From: Actinoplanes sp. KI2
GTDB taxonomy: Bacteria; Actinomycetota; Actinomycetes; Mycobacteriales; Micromonosporaceae
Length of the DNA: 64,000 nucleotides
Assembly (NCBI RefSeq): GCF_025630775.1
Contig: NZ_JAOSZE010000011.1
Coordinates: forward strand, 1 to 64,000
Reading direction: 5' to 3'
Positions 8,552 through 17,366 of the stretch are shown in pieces. A model generated the notes under the pieces. That model ran no database searches. It had not been told where the DNA came from and saw only the letters and a list, made by a program, of their open reading frames with translations. The position numbers were made by a program, and so were the translations under genes. Position 1 is the stretch's first letter, and every line of letters starts with the position of its first letter.

Positions 8552-10479
8552 GCATGTTCGGCGGCGGCTTCGGCGGCTTCAACGTGGGTGGAAGGCCGAC
8601 CATGGGCGCGGCCGGGCGCAAGGGTAACGGCCTCCCGTTCGCCGGCATCCCGTCCGACCTGGCGGGCGGCGTTGCGAAGCTGGAGGCGGTCGAGCCCGAT
8701 CATGGCGACCCGCACGTGCCGTTCGACCCGGTGGCCGACTCGGGCGCGAAGATCTCGCTCGGCCGGCTGCTGATCGGGCGGCCCGGGCTGCTGTTCGCGG
8801 CCTCGCTCGCCATCGGGGTCGAGACGCTGCTGCTCCAGGCCGGCCCGTACCTGGTGCAGGTCGGCATCGACCACGGCATCGCCGTGCGCGACCTGCGGGT
8901 GCTCGTGATCACCACGATCTGCTTCGTGGCCGCGGTGCTGCTCACCGGGCTGGCCACCGCGATCCGCATGCGCAAGACCGGCGTGCTCGCCGCGTCCGCC
9001 ACCCGTGACCTGCGGATCCGCATCTTCGCCCACCTGCAGCGGATGTCCCTGGACTACTACACGAGGGAGAAGGCCGGGGTCACCATGACCCGGATGACCT
9101 CCGACGTGGAGGCGCTGCAGAACCTGCTGCAGGACGGGTTCGCCCAGTTCCTGATCCAGGCGCTGACCATGGTCGTGGTCACCGCGATCCTGTTCCACTA
9201 CAACGTGCTGCTGGCGATCCTGACGCTGGTCCTGGTGGTGCCGCCGCTCACGGCCGCGTCGCTCTGGTTCCGGTACGCGGCGGACCGCGGCTACAACCGC
9301 CAGCGGGACACCATCGCGGCGATGTTCGCCGACCTCGCGGAGAGCCTGAACGGGGTGCGGGTGGTCACCGCGCACAACCGGCAGGACCGGAACGTGGTCG
9401 CGCACCGGTCGGTGGTCGGCGCGTACCGGGACGCGAACGACTGGACCGGGCGGATCAACGCGATCTACGGGCCGGGAACGTCGGTGATCGGGCTGGTCGC
9501 GATGGCGATCATGCTGCTGGTCGGCGGGCGCATGGTGCTGCGCGGGACGCTGACGATCGGCGAGCTGACCGCGTTCGTGCTCTACATCAACGCGTTCTTC
9601 CAGCCGGTGCAGCAGTTGGTGCAGCTCTATACCCAGTATCAGCAGGCGAAGGCCGCTATCGGGAAAATTCGTTCCCTCCTGCAGACCGTGCCCTCGGTGC
9701 AGCAGTCGCGGTCGGCGGCGGTGTTGCCGCCGGTCGCCGGCGAGATCGTGTTTGCCGACGTCACTTTCGGATATTTACCTTCTCGTCCTGTTTTATCGCA
9801 TCTATCTCTCACGATTGCCCCGGGGGAGACGGTTGCCTGTGTCGGGCCGACGGGCGCCGGCAAGTCGACTCTCGCCAAGCTCGTGACCCGGTTCTACGAC
9901 CCTGATTCCGGACATATCCTGATTGACGGGCATGATTTGCGGGACGTCACGCTGGCCTCGCTGCGGACGCAGATCGGGGTGGTGCCGCAGGAGCCGTTCC
10001 TCTTCGCGGGGACACTGCGGGACAACGTCGCCTTCGCCCGGCCCTCCGCCACGGACGAGGAAGTGTGGGCGGCGGTCGACGCGGTCGGGCTGCGCGAGCT
10101 GGTCGAGCGGGCGCCCGAGGGGCTGGACACCCCGCTGCACGAACGCGGCCAGTCGGTCTCCTCCGGCGAGCGGCAGCTGCTCGCGCTGGCCCGGGCGTTT
10201 CTGGCCGAGCCGCGGGTCGTTGTGCTCGACGAGGCGACCTCGAGCCTCGACCTGCGCTCCGAACTGCGGGTGGAGGCGGCCCTCGACGCGCTGCTGGAGG
10301 GGCGGACCGCGATCCTGGTGGCGCACCGGCTCTCCACGGCGATGCGCGCCGACCGGATCATCGTGGTCGACGACCACGGCATCGTGGAGTCCGGTTCGCA
10401 CGCCGACCTGGTTCGGGCCGGGGGTCGTTATGCCGCCATGTTCGAGACATGGGCCGCGACCTCTGGTAGGCAAGGATAG
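8548..10479 (+). CDS. heterodimeric ABC exporter, half-transporter with catalytic ATP site
   Basis: A 643-residue partner of the preceding gene, starting inside its stop (ATGA). A Gly-rich N-terminal extension of about 60 residues comes before six membrane helices (about 75-360). The NBD contains Walker A (GPTGAGKST), a weak signature (VSSGERQLLALARAF, instead of LSGGQ), Walker B with the catalytic Glu (VVVLDEATSSLD) and the switch His (VAHRLSTAM). Its intact Walker B faces the canonical LSGGQ of the partner to form the hydrolysing site. Its own poor signature completes the degenerate site. It ends 30 bp before the ggt gene, so read-through into ggt is possible. Confidence 0.92.
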   Translation: MSMFGGGFGGFNVGGRPTMGAAGRKGNGLPFAGIPSDLAGGVAKLEAVEPDHGDPHVPFDPVADSGAKISLGRLLIGRPGLLFAASLAIGVETLLLQAGPYLVQVGIDHGIAVRDLRVLVITTICFVAAVLLTGLATAIRMRKTGVLAASATRDLRIRIFAHLQRMSLDYYTREKAGVTMTRMTSDVEALQNLLQDGFAQFLIQALTMVVVTAILFHYNVLLAILTLVLVVPPLTAASLWFRYAADRGYNRQRDTIAAMFADLAESLNGVRVVTAHNRQDRNVVAHRSVVGAYRDANDWTGRINAIYGPGTSVIGLVAMAIMLLVGGRMVLRGTLTIGELTAFVLYINAFFQPVQQLVQLYTQYQQAKAAIGKIRSLLQTVPSVQQSRSAAVLPPVAGEIVFADVTFGYLPSRPVLSHLSLTIAPGETVACVGPTGAGKSTLAKLVTRFYDPDSGHILIDGHDLRDVTLASLRTQIGVVPQEPFLFAGTLRDNVAFARPSATDEEVWAAVDAVGLRELVERAPEGLDTPLHERGQSVSSGERQLLALARAFLAEPRVVVLDEATSSLDLRSELRVEAALDALLEGRTAILVAHRLSTAMRADRIIVVDDHGIVESGSHADLVRAGGRYAAMFETWAATSGRQG

Positions 10480-10509
10480 ACAGCTACCTCTGCCCACTTC
10501 GGAGGATCG

Positions 10510-12291
10510 ATGCGGATCTTACCGGTTCTAGCAGCAGCAACTCTGTCCTCGGCGTTGATAGCGGCCCCCGCCGCCGCCTCTACTCCCGTCCTCGGCCCGA
10601 CCGCCTACGGGTACGGCGGCGGGATCGCCACCGTTGACGCGACCGCCACCGGGGCCGGGCTCGACGTGTTGCGCCACGGGGGCAACGCGATCGACGCCGC
10701 CGTCGCCGCCGCGGTCACCCTCGGCGTCACCGAGCCGTTCGTGGCCGGCCCGGCCAGCGGGGGGTTCCTGGTCTACTACGACGCCAAGCGGCATCGGGTG
10801 TCGACCATCGACGGGCGCGAGGCCGGCCCGGCCACGATGACGCCGACCTACTTCATCGACCCGGTCGACGGCCTGCCGTACGACTTCCAGGAGGCCCGGG
10901 TCAGCGGCCTCTCCACCGGCGTGCCCGGCGCGCTCGCCACCTGGGACACCGCGCTGCGGCAGTGGGGCACCCGCTCGCTGGCCGGCCTGCTGCGCCCGGC
11001 GGCTGCGGTGGCCGACCGCGGCTTCACCGTGGACGCGCAGTTCCAACAGCAGGTCAGCGACAACCTGGCGGCGTTCGGCCAGTTCGACTCCACCAAGGCG
11101 TTGTACCTGCCCGGCGGCCGGCCGCCGGCGATCGGCACCACCCAGCGCAACCCCGACCTGGCCCGGACCTACCGGCAGATCGCCGCACAGGGAATCGGCT
11201 CGTTCTACCTCGGCCCGATCGGCGCGGACCTGGTCAAGACCGTCCAGCACCCGCCGGTCTCCGCCGATCCGGTCGGCACCTGGCCCTACCCGATCCGGCC
11301 GGGCGTCCTGACCATGGACGATCTGGCCGCGTACCGGGTACGGCAACCGGGCCCGACCGTCTCCGACTTCCGCGGCCTGAAGGTGTACGGGATGTCCACG
11401 CCGTCCAGCGGCGGCACCGCGGTCAGTGAGGCGCTCAACATCCTGGAGTCGGCGAACCCGTCGGCGGCCGACGTGACGCAGGTGCTGCACACGTACCTCG
11501 AAGCGTCGGCGCTCACCTTTGCCGATCGTGGGCGCTACGTCGGCGCGTACACGTCGCCGGAGGTCTTGAAGAAGTTGGCCTCGGATCGGTGGGGCGCCCA
11601 GCGCGCCTGCCAGATCAACCCGGCGGCGGCGATGACGAAGCCGGTCGCGCCCGGTGACATCAACGCCTCGGGATGCACGCCGACCGCCGCGACGCTGACG
11701 CCGGACAACGGGCTGAGCACCACCAACATCACGGTCAGCGACCGGTGGGGCAACGTGGTCGAGTGGACGTTCACGCTCGAGCAGTTCGGCGGCAACGGGA
11801 TGGTCGTGCCGGGCCGCGGGTTCATGCTCAACAACGAGCTGACCGACTTCAACTTCGCGCCCACCCAGGGCACGGCGCCGGATCCGAACCTCCCCGGACC
11901 CGGCAAGCGGCCGCGTAGCTCGATGTCGCCGACCATCGTGCTCAAGGGCGGCAAGCCGTTCCTGGCGCTCGGGTCGCCCGGCGGCGCGTCGATCATCACG
12001 ACGGTCCTGCAGATCCTGGTCAACCGGCTGGTGCTGGGGATGCCGCTGCCGGACGCGCTGGCGGCGCCGCGAGCCTCGCAGCGCAACTCGGCGGGCATTC
12101 AGGCGGAGCCGGCGTTCCACACCCAATACGGCCCGGCGCTGACCGCGCTGGGGCACTCGTTCGGGCCGGACATGGCCCAAATAGGCGCGGCCACGGCGAT
12201 GGAGTTCACCGGCTACGGCGGGATCATCGCCTCGGCCGAGCCGGTACGCCGCGGCGGCGGAGCGGCCGGCGTCGTCCACCCCACGCACTGA
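10510..12291 (+). CDS. ggt: secreted gamma-glutamyltransferase
   Basis: A 593-residue Ntn-hydrolase precursor. A Sec signal peptide (about residues 1-24, ending AAPAAAS) precedes the large subunit. The catalytic Thr at the autocleavage point lies in the GLSTTNITVSDRWGNVVEWT segment, where the second Thr of the TT pair should become the N-terminus of the small subunit. YGMSTPSSGGTAVSEALNILE and GSPGGASIITTVLQ are other family hallmarks. The enzyme removes or transfers gamma-glutamyl groups from glutathione-type thiols or poly-glutamyl compounds outside the cytoplasm. Actinobacteria use mycothiol, so peptide or antibiotic gamma-glutamyl substrates are also plausible. The start is supported by GGAGG at 10501-10505. 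A GC hairpin follows the stop. Confidence 0.88.
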   Translation: MRILPVLAAATLSSALIAAPAAASTPVLGPTAYGYGGGIATVDATATGAGLDVLRHGGNAIDAAVAAAVTLGVTEPFVAGPASGGFLVYYDAKRHRVSTIDGREAGPATMTPTYFIDPVDGLPYDFQEARVSGLSTGVPGALATWDTALRQWGTRSLAGLLRPAAAVADRGFTVDAQFQQQVSDNLAAFGQFDSTKALYLPGGRPPAIGTTQRNPDLARTYRQIAAQGIGSFYLGPIGADLVKTVQHPPVSADPVGTWPYPIRPGVLTMDDLAAYRVRQPGPTVSDFRGLKVYGMSTPSSGGTAVSEALNILESANPSAADVTQVLHTYLEASALTFADRGRYVGAYTSPEVLKKLASDRWGAQRACQINPAAAMTKPVAPGDINASGCTPTAATLTPDNGLSTTNITVSDRWGNVVEWTFTLEQFGGNGMVVPGRGFMLNNELTDFNFAPTQGTAPDPNLPGPGKRPRSSMSPTIVLKGGKPFLALGSPGGASIITTVLQILVNRLVLGMPLPDALAAPRASQRNSAGIQAEPAFHTQYGPALTALGHSFGPDMAQIGAATAMEFTGYGGIIASAEPVRRGGGAAGVVHPTH

Positions 12292-12302
12292 CAGCTCGCG
12301 CA

Positions 12303-12329
12303 GGGGGTGCCGCGGTGGGCGGCGCCCCC
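12303..12329 (+). terminator. hairpin after ggt
   Basis: An 11-bp stem (GGGGGTGCCGC with GCGGCGCCCCC, one G-U pair) closes a 5-nt loop about 10 bp after the ggt stop and before the copper-operator promoter. There is no U-tract. Its position suits termination of ggt. Confidence 0.55.
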
Positions 12330-12353
12330 GGTGGCTCCTACGTCACATCCGCC

Positions 12354-12380
12354 TTGGCTTATACCCCTAGGGGGTATAGG
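12354..12380 (+). promoter_or_regulatory. CsoR-type copper operator inside the P-ATPase promoter
   Basis: TATACCCC-TAG-GGGGTATA (12360-12378) is a perfect 8-3-8 inverted repeat of the kind bound by the copper sensor CsoR in Streptomyces. It fills the spacer between a possible -35 (TTGGCT, 12354-12359) and -10 (TATAGG, 12375-12380), so bound repressor would block the promoter. GGAGG and the ATG of the P-ATPase follow within 24 bp. No csoR gene is present here. Confidence 0.75.
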
Positions 12381-12401
12381 TTCAGGACGGAGGTGGGTGC
12401 G

Positions 12402-14360
12402 ATGACAGAGCACGGCGGGCACGCCGGGCACGGTCCGGAGAGGTTCCGCCGGAAGTTCTGGCTGACCTTCGCGCTGACCGTTCCGATCGTCGTGACCAGC
12501 GAGATGGTGATGGGCTGGTTCGGGTACACGCTGGACTTCCCCGGCATCGGCTGGGTGGGGCCGGTGCTCGGGACGGTGGTGTTCCTCTACGGCGGGTGGC
12601 CGTTCCTCGCCGGCGGGGCGCACGAGCTGCGTGGGCGTACGCCCGGCATGATGCTGTTGATCTCGATGGCCATCTCGGTCGCCTACGTCGCGTCGCTGGC
12701 GACCAGCCTCGGCTGGTTCGATCTGGACTTCTGGTGGGAGCTGGCCGCCCTGGTCACGATCATGCTGCTCGGTCACTGGCAGGAGATGAAGGCGATCGGC
12801 CAGGCCCAGGGCGCGTTGAGCGCGCTGGCGGCGCTGCTGCCCGACGAGGCCGAGCGGATCGACCCGCGGGGTGAGCCGCAGCGGGTCGCGGTCGGTGATC
12901 TGCGGACCGGGGACACCGTGCTGGTGCGGTCGGGCGGCCGGGTGCCGGCCGACGGGCGGATCGTGGACGGCGCGGCGTCGCTCGACGAGTCGATGATCAC
13001 CGGCGAGTCGCGGCCGGTGGCCCGCGAGGTGGGTGACCGGGTGGTGGCCGGGACCGTGGCGACCGACTCGGCGCTGCGGATCGAGGTCACCGCGGTCGGC
13101 GACGACACCGCGCTGGCCGGCATCGGGCGGCTGGTCGCGCAGGCGCAGGCGTCCCGCGGGCGGGCGCAGGTGCTCGCCGACCGGTTCGCGGCGCTGCTGT
13201 TCTACGTGGCCACCGCCGCGGCGGCGATCACCTTCGTGGTGTGGTGGGCGCTCGGCGACCTCGACCAGGCCGTGGTGCGCACCGTGACCGTCCTCGTGAT
13301 TGCCTGCCCGCACGCGCTCGGCCTGGCGATTCCGCTGGTCATCGCGCTGTCGACGGCGGTCGCGGCGAAATCCGGCATCCTCGTCAAGGACCGGCTCGCG
13401 ATCGAGCGGATGCGTACCGTCGACGCCGTCCTCTTCGACAAGACCGGCACGCTGACCCGGGGCGCGCACACCCTCACCGGCGTCGCGGCGGCCGACGGCT
13501 GGGCGACCGAGGAGGTGCTCCGTCTCGCCGCCGGGGTCGAGGCGGACAGCGAGCATCCGCTGGCCAGGGCCGTCGTTGCCGCCGCTGCGCGGCGAGCTCG
13601 GGCCACCGGCTTCGAGTCCTTGACCGGCCGCGGGGTGCGTGCGGTCGTCGAGGGGCGGACGTACGCCGTGGGCGGACCGGCCCTGCTCCGCGAGCTCGGG
13701 TCGGAGCTACCGCCGGAACTCGCGAAGTCCACTTCGGAGTGGGCCGGGGCGGTGGTCCTCTACCTGGTCGCCGAGGACAAGTCGGTCATCGGGGCGTTCG
13801 CGCTGCGGGACGAGGTGCGACCGGAGGCCCGCGAGGCGATCGCCCAGCTGCGCGCCGCCGGCGTCGCTCGAACCATGATGATCACCGGTGACGCGAGGCC
13901 GGTCGCCGAGGCGGTGGCGGCCGAACTCGGCCTGGACGAGGTCTTCGCCGAGGTGCTCCCGGCCGACAAGGACCGCGCGGTGGCCGACCTGCAGGCGCGC
14001 GGCCTGCGGGTGGCGATGGTCGGCGACGGGGTGAACGACGCGCCCGCCCTGGCCCGGGCCGACGTCGGCGTGGCGATCGGCGCCGGCACGGACGTGGCGA
14101 TCGAGTCGGCCGGCGTGGTGCTGGCCTCGTCCGACCCGCGCGGCGTCACCGGCATCATCCGGCTGTCCCGCGCCTCGTACCGCAAGATGATCCAGAACCT
14201 GGCCTGGGCGACGGGCTACAACGTGATCGCCATACCGCTGGCCGCGGGCGTCCTGGCCGGGACCGGCTTCGTGCTCAACCCGGCGGTCGGCGCGATCCTG
14301 ATGTCCGCCTCGACCATCGTGGTGGCCGCGAACGCCCAGCTGCTGCGCCGTGCCTTGTAG
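12402..14360 (+). CDS. copper-transporting P1B-type ATPase (CopB-like, CPH motif)
   Basis: A 652-residue P-type ATPase that should export copper at the cost of ATP. It starts with a short His-rich tail (TEHGGHAGHG) instead of a folded metal-binding domain. The actuator TGES lies near residue 200. The transmembrane metal-site motif is CPHALGLAIP, so Cys-Pro-His of the P1B-3/CopB subgroup and not CPC. Then come DKTGTLTRG (phosphorylated Asp near 345), the SEHPLA nucleotide-site motif, GDGVND near 540, and YN plus MSASTIVVAAN in the last two helices. ATG 12402 has GGAGG ten bases before it. The frame opens earlier at GTG 12315, but that would place the CsoR operator inside the gene. Monocistronic. 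Confidence 0.9.
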   Translation: MTEHGGHAGHGPERFRRKFWLTFALTVPIVVTSEMVMGWFGYTLDFPGIGWVGPVLGTVVFLYGGWPFLAGGAHELRGRTPGMMLLISMAISVAYVASLATSLGWFDLDFWWELAALVTIMLLGHWQEMKAIGQAQGALSALAALLPDEAERIDPRGEPQRVAVGDLRTGDTVLVRSGGRVPADGRIVDGAASLDESMITGESRPVAREVGDRVVAGTVATDSALRIEVTAVGDDTALAGIGRLVAQAQASRGRAQVLADRFAALLFYVATAAAAITFVVWWALGDLDQAVVRTVTVLVIACPHALGLAIPLVIALSTAVAAKSGILVKDRLAIERMRTVDAVLFDKTGTLTRGAHTLTGVAAADGWATEEVLRLAAGVEADSEHPLARAVVAAAARRARATGFESLTGRGVRAVVEGRTYAVGGPALLRELGSELPPELAKSTSEWAGAVVLYLVAEDKSVIGAFALRDEVRPEAREAIAQLRAAGVARTMMITGDARPVAEAVAAELGLDEVFAEVLPADKDRAVADLQARGLRVAMVGDGVNDAPALARADVGVAIGAGTDVAIESAGVVLASSDPRGVTGIIRLSRASYRKMIQNLAWATGYNVIAIPLAAGVLAGTGFVLNPAVGAILMSASTIVVAANAQLLRRAL

Positions 14361-14387
14361 CGTGTTCCGCGGTGTGGCTGCGGGGCC

Positions 14388-14393
14388 TACGAT
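14388..14393 (+). promoter_or_regulatory. -10 element of a leaderless lprG-like transcript
   Basis: TACGAT ends seven bases before ATG 14401, and no ribosome site is visible. A transcript starting at the A of the ATG would be leaderless, common in actinobacteria. This supports 14401 over the upstream in-frame GTG 14350. Confidence 0.4.
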
Positions 14394-14400
14394 CCGCGTT

Positions 14401-15096
14401 ATGTTCCGCATCCGGCCCGTCCTGGCCCTGCTCGCCGCGCTCGTCGCGGTGACCTCGTGCACCTCCACCGACAAGAAGAAAGACGAGTCGACCGGCAGCC
14501 TGCCCGACGGCGCCACGCTGCTGACCGAGTCCGCCGCCGCGATGCGCGACATCAAGACCGCCAAGTTCCTGATCACGGCGGACGGTGCGATCTCCGGGCT
14601 CAGCCTGCGCCGGGCCGAGGGCACGCTCACCCGGGAGGGCGACGCCGAGGGCACCGCCCAGATCGAGCAGGCCGGCGCGACCGTCGACCTGGCCTTCACC
14701 ATCGTCGGCGACAAGATCTACCTCAAGGGCCCGACCGGCGGATACCAGGAGCTGCCGCTCAGCCTCGCCGCCACGGTCTACGACCCGTCCGCGATCCTCG
14801 ACCCGGAGCAGGGCATCGCCAAGGTGCTGAGCACCGCCACCGACGCGAAGACCGAGGCCAGTGAGGCGGTCGACGGCACGGAGGCGTGGCGGGTGGCGAT
14901 GACCGCGAACGGCGCCGACCTATCCAAGATCATCCCTGGGGTCAGCGGCAACGTGCCCGGCAAGGTGTGGCTCGGCAAGCAGGACAAGCGGCTGCACAAG
15001 GCCGTCTTCACGCTGCCGGCCGACGGCGGCGCGACCGGCACGGTGACCGTCACCTTCCAGCAGTTCGACGCGCCGGCCGACATCAAGGCCCCGTGA
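14401..15096 (+). CDS. LprG/LppX-family lipid-carrier lipoprotein
   Basis: A 231-residue lipoprotein. A signal peptide with [11 protein letters not shown] ends in a lipobox (V-T-S-C; acylated Cys at residue 20). The rest fits the LppX/LprA/F/G fold: a single beta-sheet cup that in mycobacteria binds triacylated lipids, with [15 protein letters not shown] near the start and [18 protein letters not shown] at the end. The next gene, an MFS exporter, starts inside its stop codon (GTGA). This is the arrangement of mycobacterial Rv1411c-Rv1410c (LprG-P55), where the lipoprotein accepts lipid from the transporter at the outer face of the membrane. The lipid in a mycolate-free relative is unknown; triacylglycerol or lipoglycan is possible. 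Confidence 0.8.
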   Translation: MFRIRPVLALLAALVAVTSCTSTDKKKDESTGSLPDGATLLTESAAAMRDIKTAKFLITADGAISGLSLRRAEGTLTREGDAEGTAQIEQAGATVDLAFTIVGDKIYLKGPTGGYQELPLSLAATVYDPSAILDPEQGIAKVLSTATDAKTEASEAVDGTEAWRVAMTANGADLSKIIPGVSGNVPGKVWLGKQDKRLHKAVFTLPADGGATGTVTVTFQQFDAPADIKAP

Positions 15097-16625
15097 CCGC
15101 CCCCGCGGTCGGCGAGGAGCAGGGCGGTGCGGACGTCGCCGTCCGCCGACGCCTGGCGATCGGCGCCGGGGGCGCCGCCGTCCTGCTCGCCGCGCTCGAC
15201 GCGTACCTCGTGGTCACCATCCTCACCGACATCCTGCGCGATGTGCACATCCCGCTGAACCGGCTCGAGCGGGCCACCCCGATCGTGACCGGATATCTGC
15301 TCGGCTACGTGGCCGGCATGCCGTTGCTCGGCTCGCTCTCCGACCGGCTCGGCCGGCGCGCGGTCATCGTCGGCTGCCTGGCCGGCTTCGCCGCCGGCTC
15401 GGCGCTCACCGCCGCCTCCGGCGAGTCGCTGTCGCTGCTGGTCGCCGGGCGCGCGGTGCAGGGCGTGGCCGGGGGAGCGCTGCTGCCGGTCACCATGGCG
15501 CTGGCCGGCGACCTGTGGGCGAACGGCCGGAAGCGGTCGTCGGTGCTCGGCGCGGTGGGTGCCGCGCAGGAGCTGGGCAGCGTCCTCGGACCCCTGTACG
15601 GCGCGGCCGTCGCCGCCCTGATCGGCTGGCGGGGCATCTTCTGGCTCAACGTGCCGCTGTCCGCGCTGGCGGCGGTCGCGGTGCTGGTCGCGTTGCCCCG
15701 GTCGGCGCCGCCCCGGCCCCGCCCGCGGGTCGACGTCGTCGGGGGTGTGCTGCTCACCGCCGGCCTGGGGCTGCTGGTCGTGGGCCTCTACAACCCCGAC
15801 CCGCAGCATGCGGTCCTGCCGTCGTGGGGCCCGGTCACGCTCGGCGCGGCCGCCGTGCTGCTCGTGCTGTTCGGCGTGTGGGAGCGGCGGGCCCGCACCC
15901 GCCTCGTCGAGAAGCCGAGCCGGGTCTTCCTGGTCGCGCTGGCGGTCAGCTTCTGCGCCGGGGCCGCGCTCATGGTGACGCTGGTCGACGTGCAGCTGGT
16001 GGCGCAGACGCTGCTCGGCCGGGACGCGTTCGGCGGCACCCTGTTGCTCGCCCGCTTCCTGATCGCGCTGCCGGTGGGCGCGGTCGCCGGCGGCCTGCTC
16101 GCCGCCCGCCTGGGCGACCGGTGGGTCACGGCCGGCGGTCTGCTGATCGCCGCCGCCGGGTACGCGCTGATCGCCCGCTGGCCGCTCGACGTGGCGGCCG
16201 TGCGCTACGCCGGCGTGCTGCCCCGCCTCGACGCCGACCTGGCCGTGGCCGGTCTCGGCCTGGGCCTGGTGATCGCGCCGCTGGCCGCAGCCGCGCTGCG
16301 CGGCACCGCGCCGGCACAGCACGGGGTCGCCTCGGCCGGCGTGGTCGTGGCCCGCATGGTCGGCATGCTCCTCGGCGTGGCCGCGCTGACCGCCTGGGGC
16401 CTGCACCGATTCCAGGAGCTGACCGCCCGGCTGGACACGCCGCTGCCGTTCGGCGTCGACCCGGCGGTCTACCGGCAGCGACTGGACGCGTACGAGCTGG
16501 CGGTGAAGGTCGCCCTCCAGACGGAGTACCGCGAGATCTTCTATGCGACCGCCGCGGTCTGCCTGCTCGGCGCCCTGCTCGGTCTGCTGCTGGGCGATCG
16601 TACCCGGATCAGCGGGCCGGCCTGA
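15093..16625 (+). CDS. MFS exporter of the P55 (Rv1410c) type, coupled to the LprG-like lipoprotein
   Basis: A 510-residue major facilitator with about 14 helices (DHA2-like). Motif A is seen as [15 protein letters not shown] after helix 2, and an antiporter motif C-like [15 protein letters not shown] lies in helix 5. GTG 15093 overlaps the upstream stop, so translation is coupled. The frame continues upstream to 14886, but that sequence belongs to the lipoprotein gene. Near residues 440-475 a polar segment ([20 protein letters not shown]) separates late helices; the extended periplasmic hairpin of Rv1410c sits in a similar place. Predicted role: flipping or extracting lipids, or drug efflux, together with the lipoprotein. 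It converges with a minus-strand gene across a repeat array. Confidence 0.85.
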   Translation: MTAPAVGEEQGGADVAVRRRLAIGAGGAAVLLAALDAYLVVTILTDILRDVHIPLNRLERATPIVTGYLLGYVAGMPLLGSLSDRLGRRAVIVGCLAGFAAGSALTAASGESLSLLVAGRAVQGVAGGALLPVTMALAGDLWANGRKRSSVLGAVGAAQELGSVLGPLYGAAVAALIGWRGIFWLNVPLSALAAVAVLVALPRSAPPRPRPRVDVVGGVLLTAGLGLLVVGLYNPDPQHAVLPSWGPVTLGAAAVLLVLFGVWERRARTRLVEKPSRVFLVALAVSFCAGAALMVTLVDVQLVAQTLLGRDAFGGTLLLARFLIALPVGAVAGGLLAARLGDRWVTAGGLLIAAAGYALIARWPLDVAAVRYAGVLPRLDADLAVAGLGLGLVIAPLAAAALRGTAPAQHGVASAGVVVARMVGMLLGVAALTAWGLHRFQELTARLDTPLPFGVDPAVYRQRLDAYELAVKVALQTEYREIFYATAAVCLLGALLGLLLGDRTRISGPA

Positions 16626-16630
16626 TTCGC

Positions 16631-16775
16631 GAGAGCGTCGTCAGGCGGTCAGCGCGCCCCGCGTCGACCATCGCACGAGAGCGGTCGTCAGGCGGTCAGC
16701 GCGCCCGCGCCGACCATCGCACGAGAGCGGTCGTCAGGCGGTCAACGCGATGGTCAGGGCGCCCGCGCCGACCAT
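16631..16775. repeat. three tandem copies of the 3' end of a flanking gene
   Basis: Copies span 16631-16671, 16672-16717 and 16718-16775. The third copy contains the true end of the minus-strand membrane-protein gene. On the minus strand the other two also read Val-Gly-Ala-Gly-Ala-Leu-Thr-Ala-stop or a close variant, but they lack 12 bp present in the third copy, bounded by ggtca direct repeats. The array occupies the whole 108-bp gap between the convergent MFS and membrane-protein genes. Confidence 0.85.
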
Positions 16776-17366
16776 CACCCCGGCCCAGAGCTTGTCCATG
16801 TTGAACCACGCCGTGCGCAGGATGTTGACGCCGACGAACTCGTAGACGAGCAGGGCGCACGTCGCCATCACGGCAAACATGGCGAGCGTGTGCACCCCGG
16901 CCGCGACCAGACCGCCGAGCGCGGCGACGCCCGGCTGGTTCGCGCCGCCGCCGGTGTGCTGCCGATGGGTGGCGACGGCGGTGGTGGTCAAGACCGGCAG
17001 CAGCATCAGGCCCGCGCCGTGGGCCGAGGACATCAGGAACGACCAGGCGGCCAGCTGCGGGTGGGACAGCCGCATGCCGGCCCAGCGGAAGTGCCGCTCG
17101 GAGAGCAGCCGCCACAGCCCGAAGGCGACCAGGATCGCGCCGCCGGCGACGCCGACGACGTTGGCTGCCACGATCGACGAGGTCGCCGACACGACCGCGG
17201 CCACGATGGCGACCGAGGCCAGGTGGCCGCCGGCGATGGGCGGCAGCGAGAACAGCAGGACGCGGCGGGACTTCTCCTGCATCCCGCGCGCGACCGAGAA
17301 CAGCCAGCCCATCGCCGGGTTCAGGCCGTGGAAGGCGCCGAGCGCGACCAGCGCCGCCCAGGTCAC
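16734..17366 (-). CDS. polytopic membrane protein coupled to methanethiol oxidase
   Basis: A 210-residue protein with about six membrane helices. The opening GAFHGLNPAMGWLFSVARG and the later SSAHGAGLMLLPV resemble the His-containing helices of NicO/RcnA- and LysE-like metal or small-molecule exporters, but the match is loose. Its ATG overlaps the stop of the methanethiol-oxidase gene (17363-17366), so both are translated together. That suggests a linked job, such as metal supply for the copper-dependent oxidase or handling of its sulfide or formaldehyde products. The last residues and stop codon are present in two further tandem copies downstream. Confidence 0.65.
   Translation of the reverse strand: MTWAALVALGAFHGLNPAMGWLFSVARGMQEKSRRVLLFSLPPIAGGHLASVAIVAAVVSATSSIVAANVVGVAGGAILVAFGLWRLLSERHFRWAGMRLSHPQLAAWSFLMSSAHGAGLMLLPVLTTTAVATHRQHTGGGANQPGVAALGGLVAAGVHTLAMFAVMATCALLVYEFVGVNILRTAWFNMDKLWAGVMVGAGALTIALTA

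Noticed and set aside
10510..12291. Gamma-glutamyltransferase as part of the ABC exporter operon for glutathione conjugates
   Set aside because: Only the 30-bp spacing supports it. Actinobacteria generally use mycothiol, and ggt has its own ribosome site; kept as a mere possibility.
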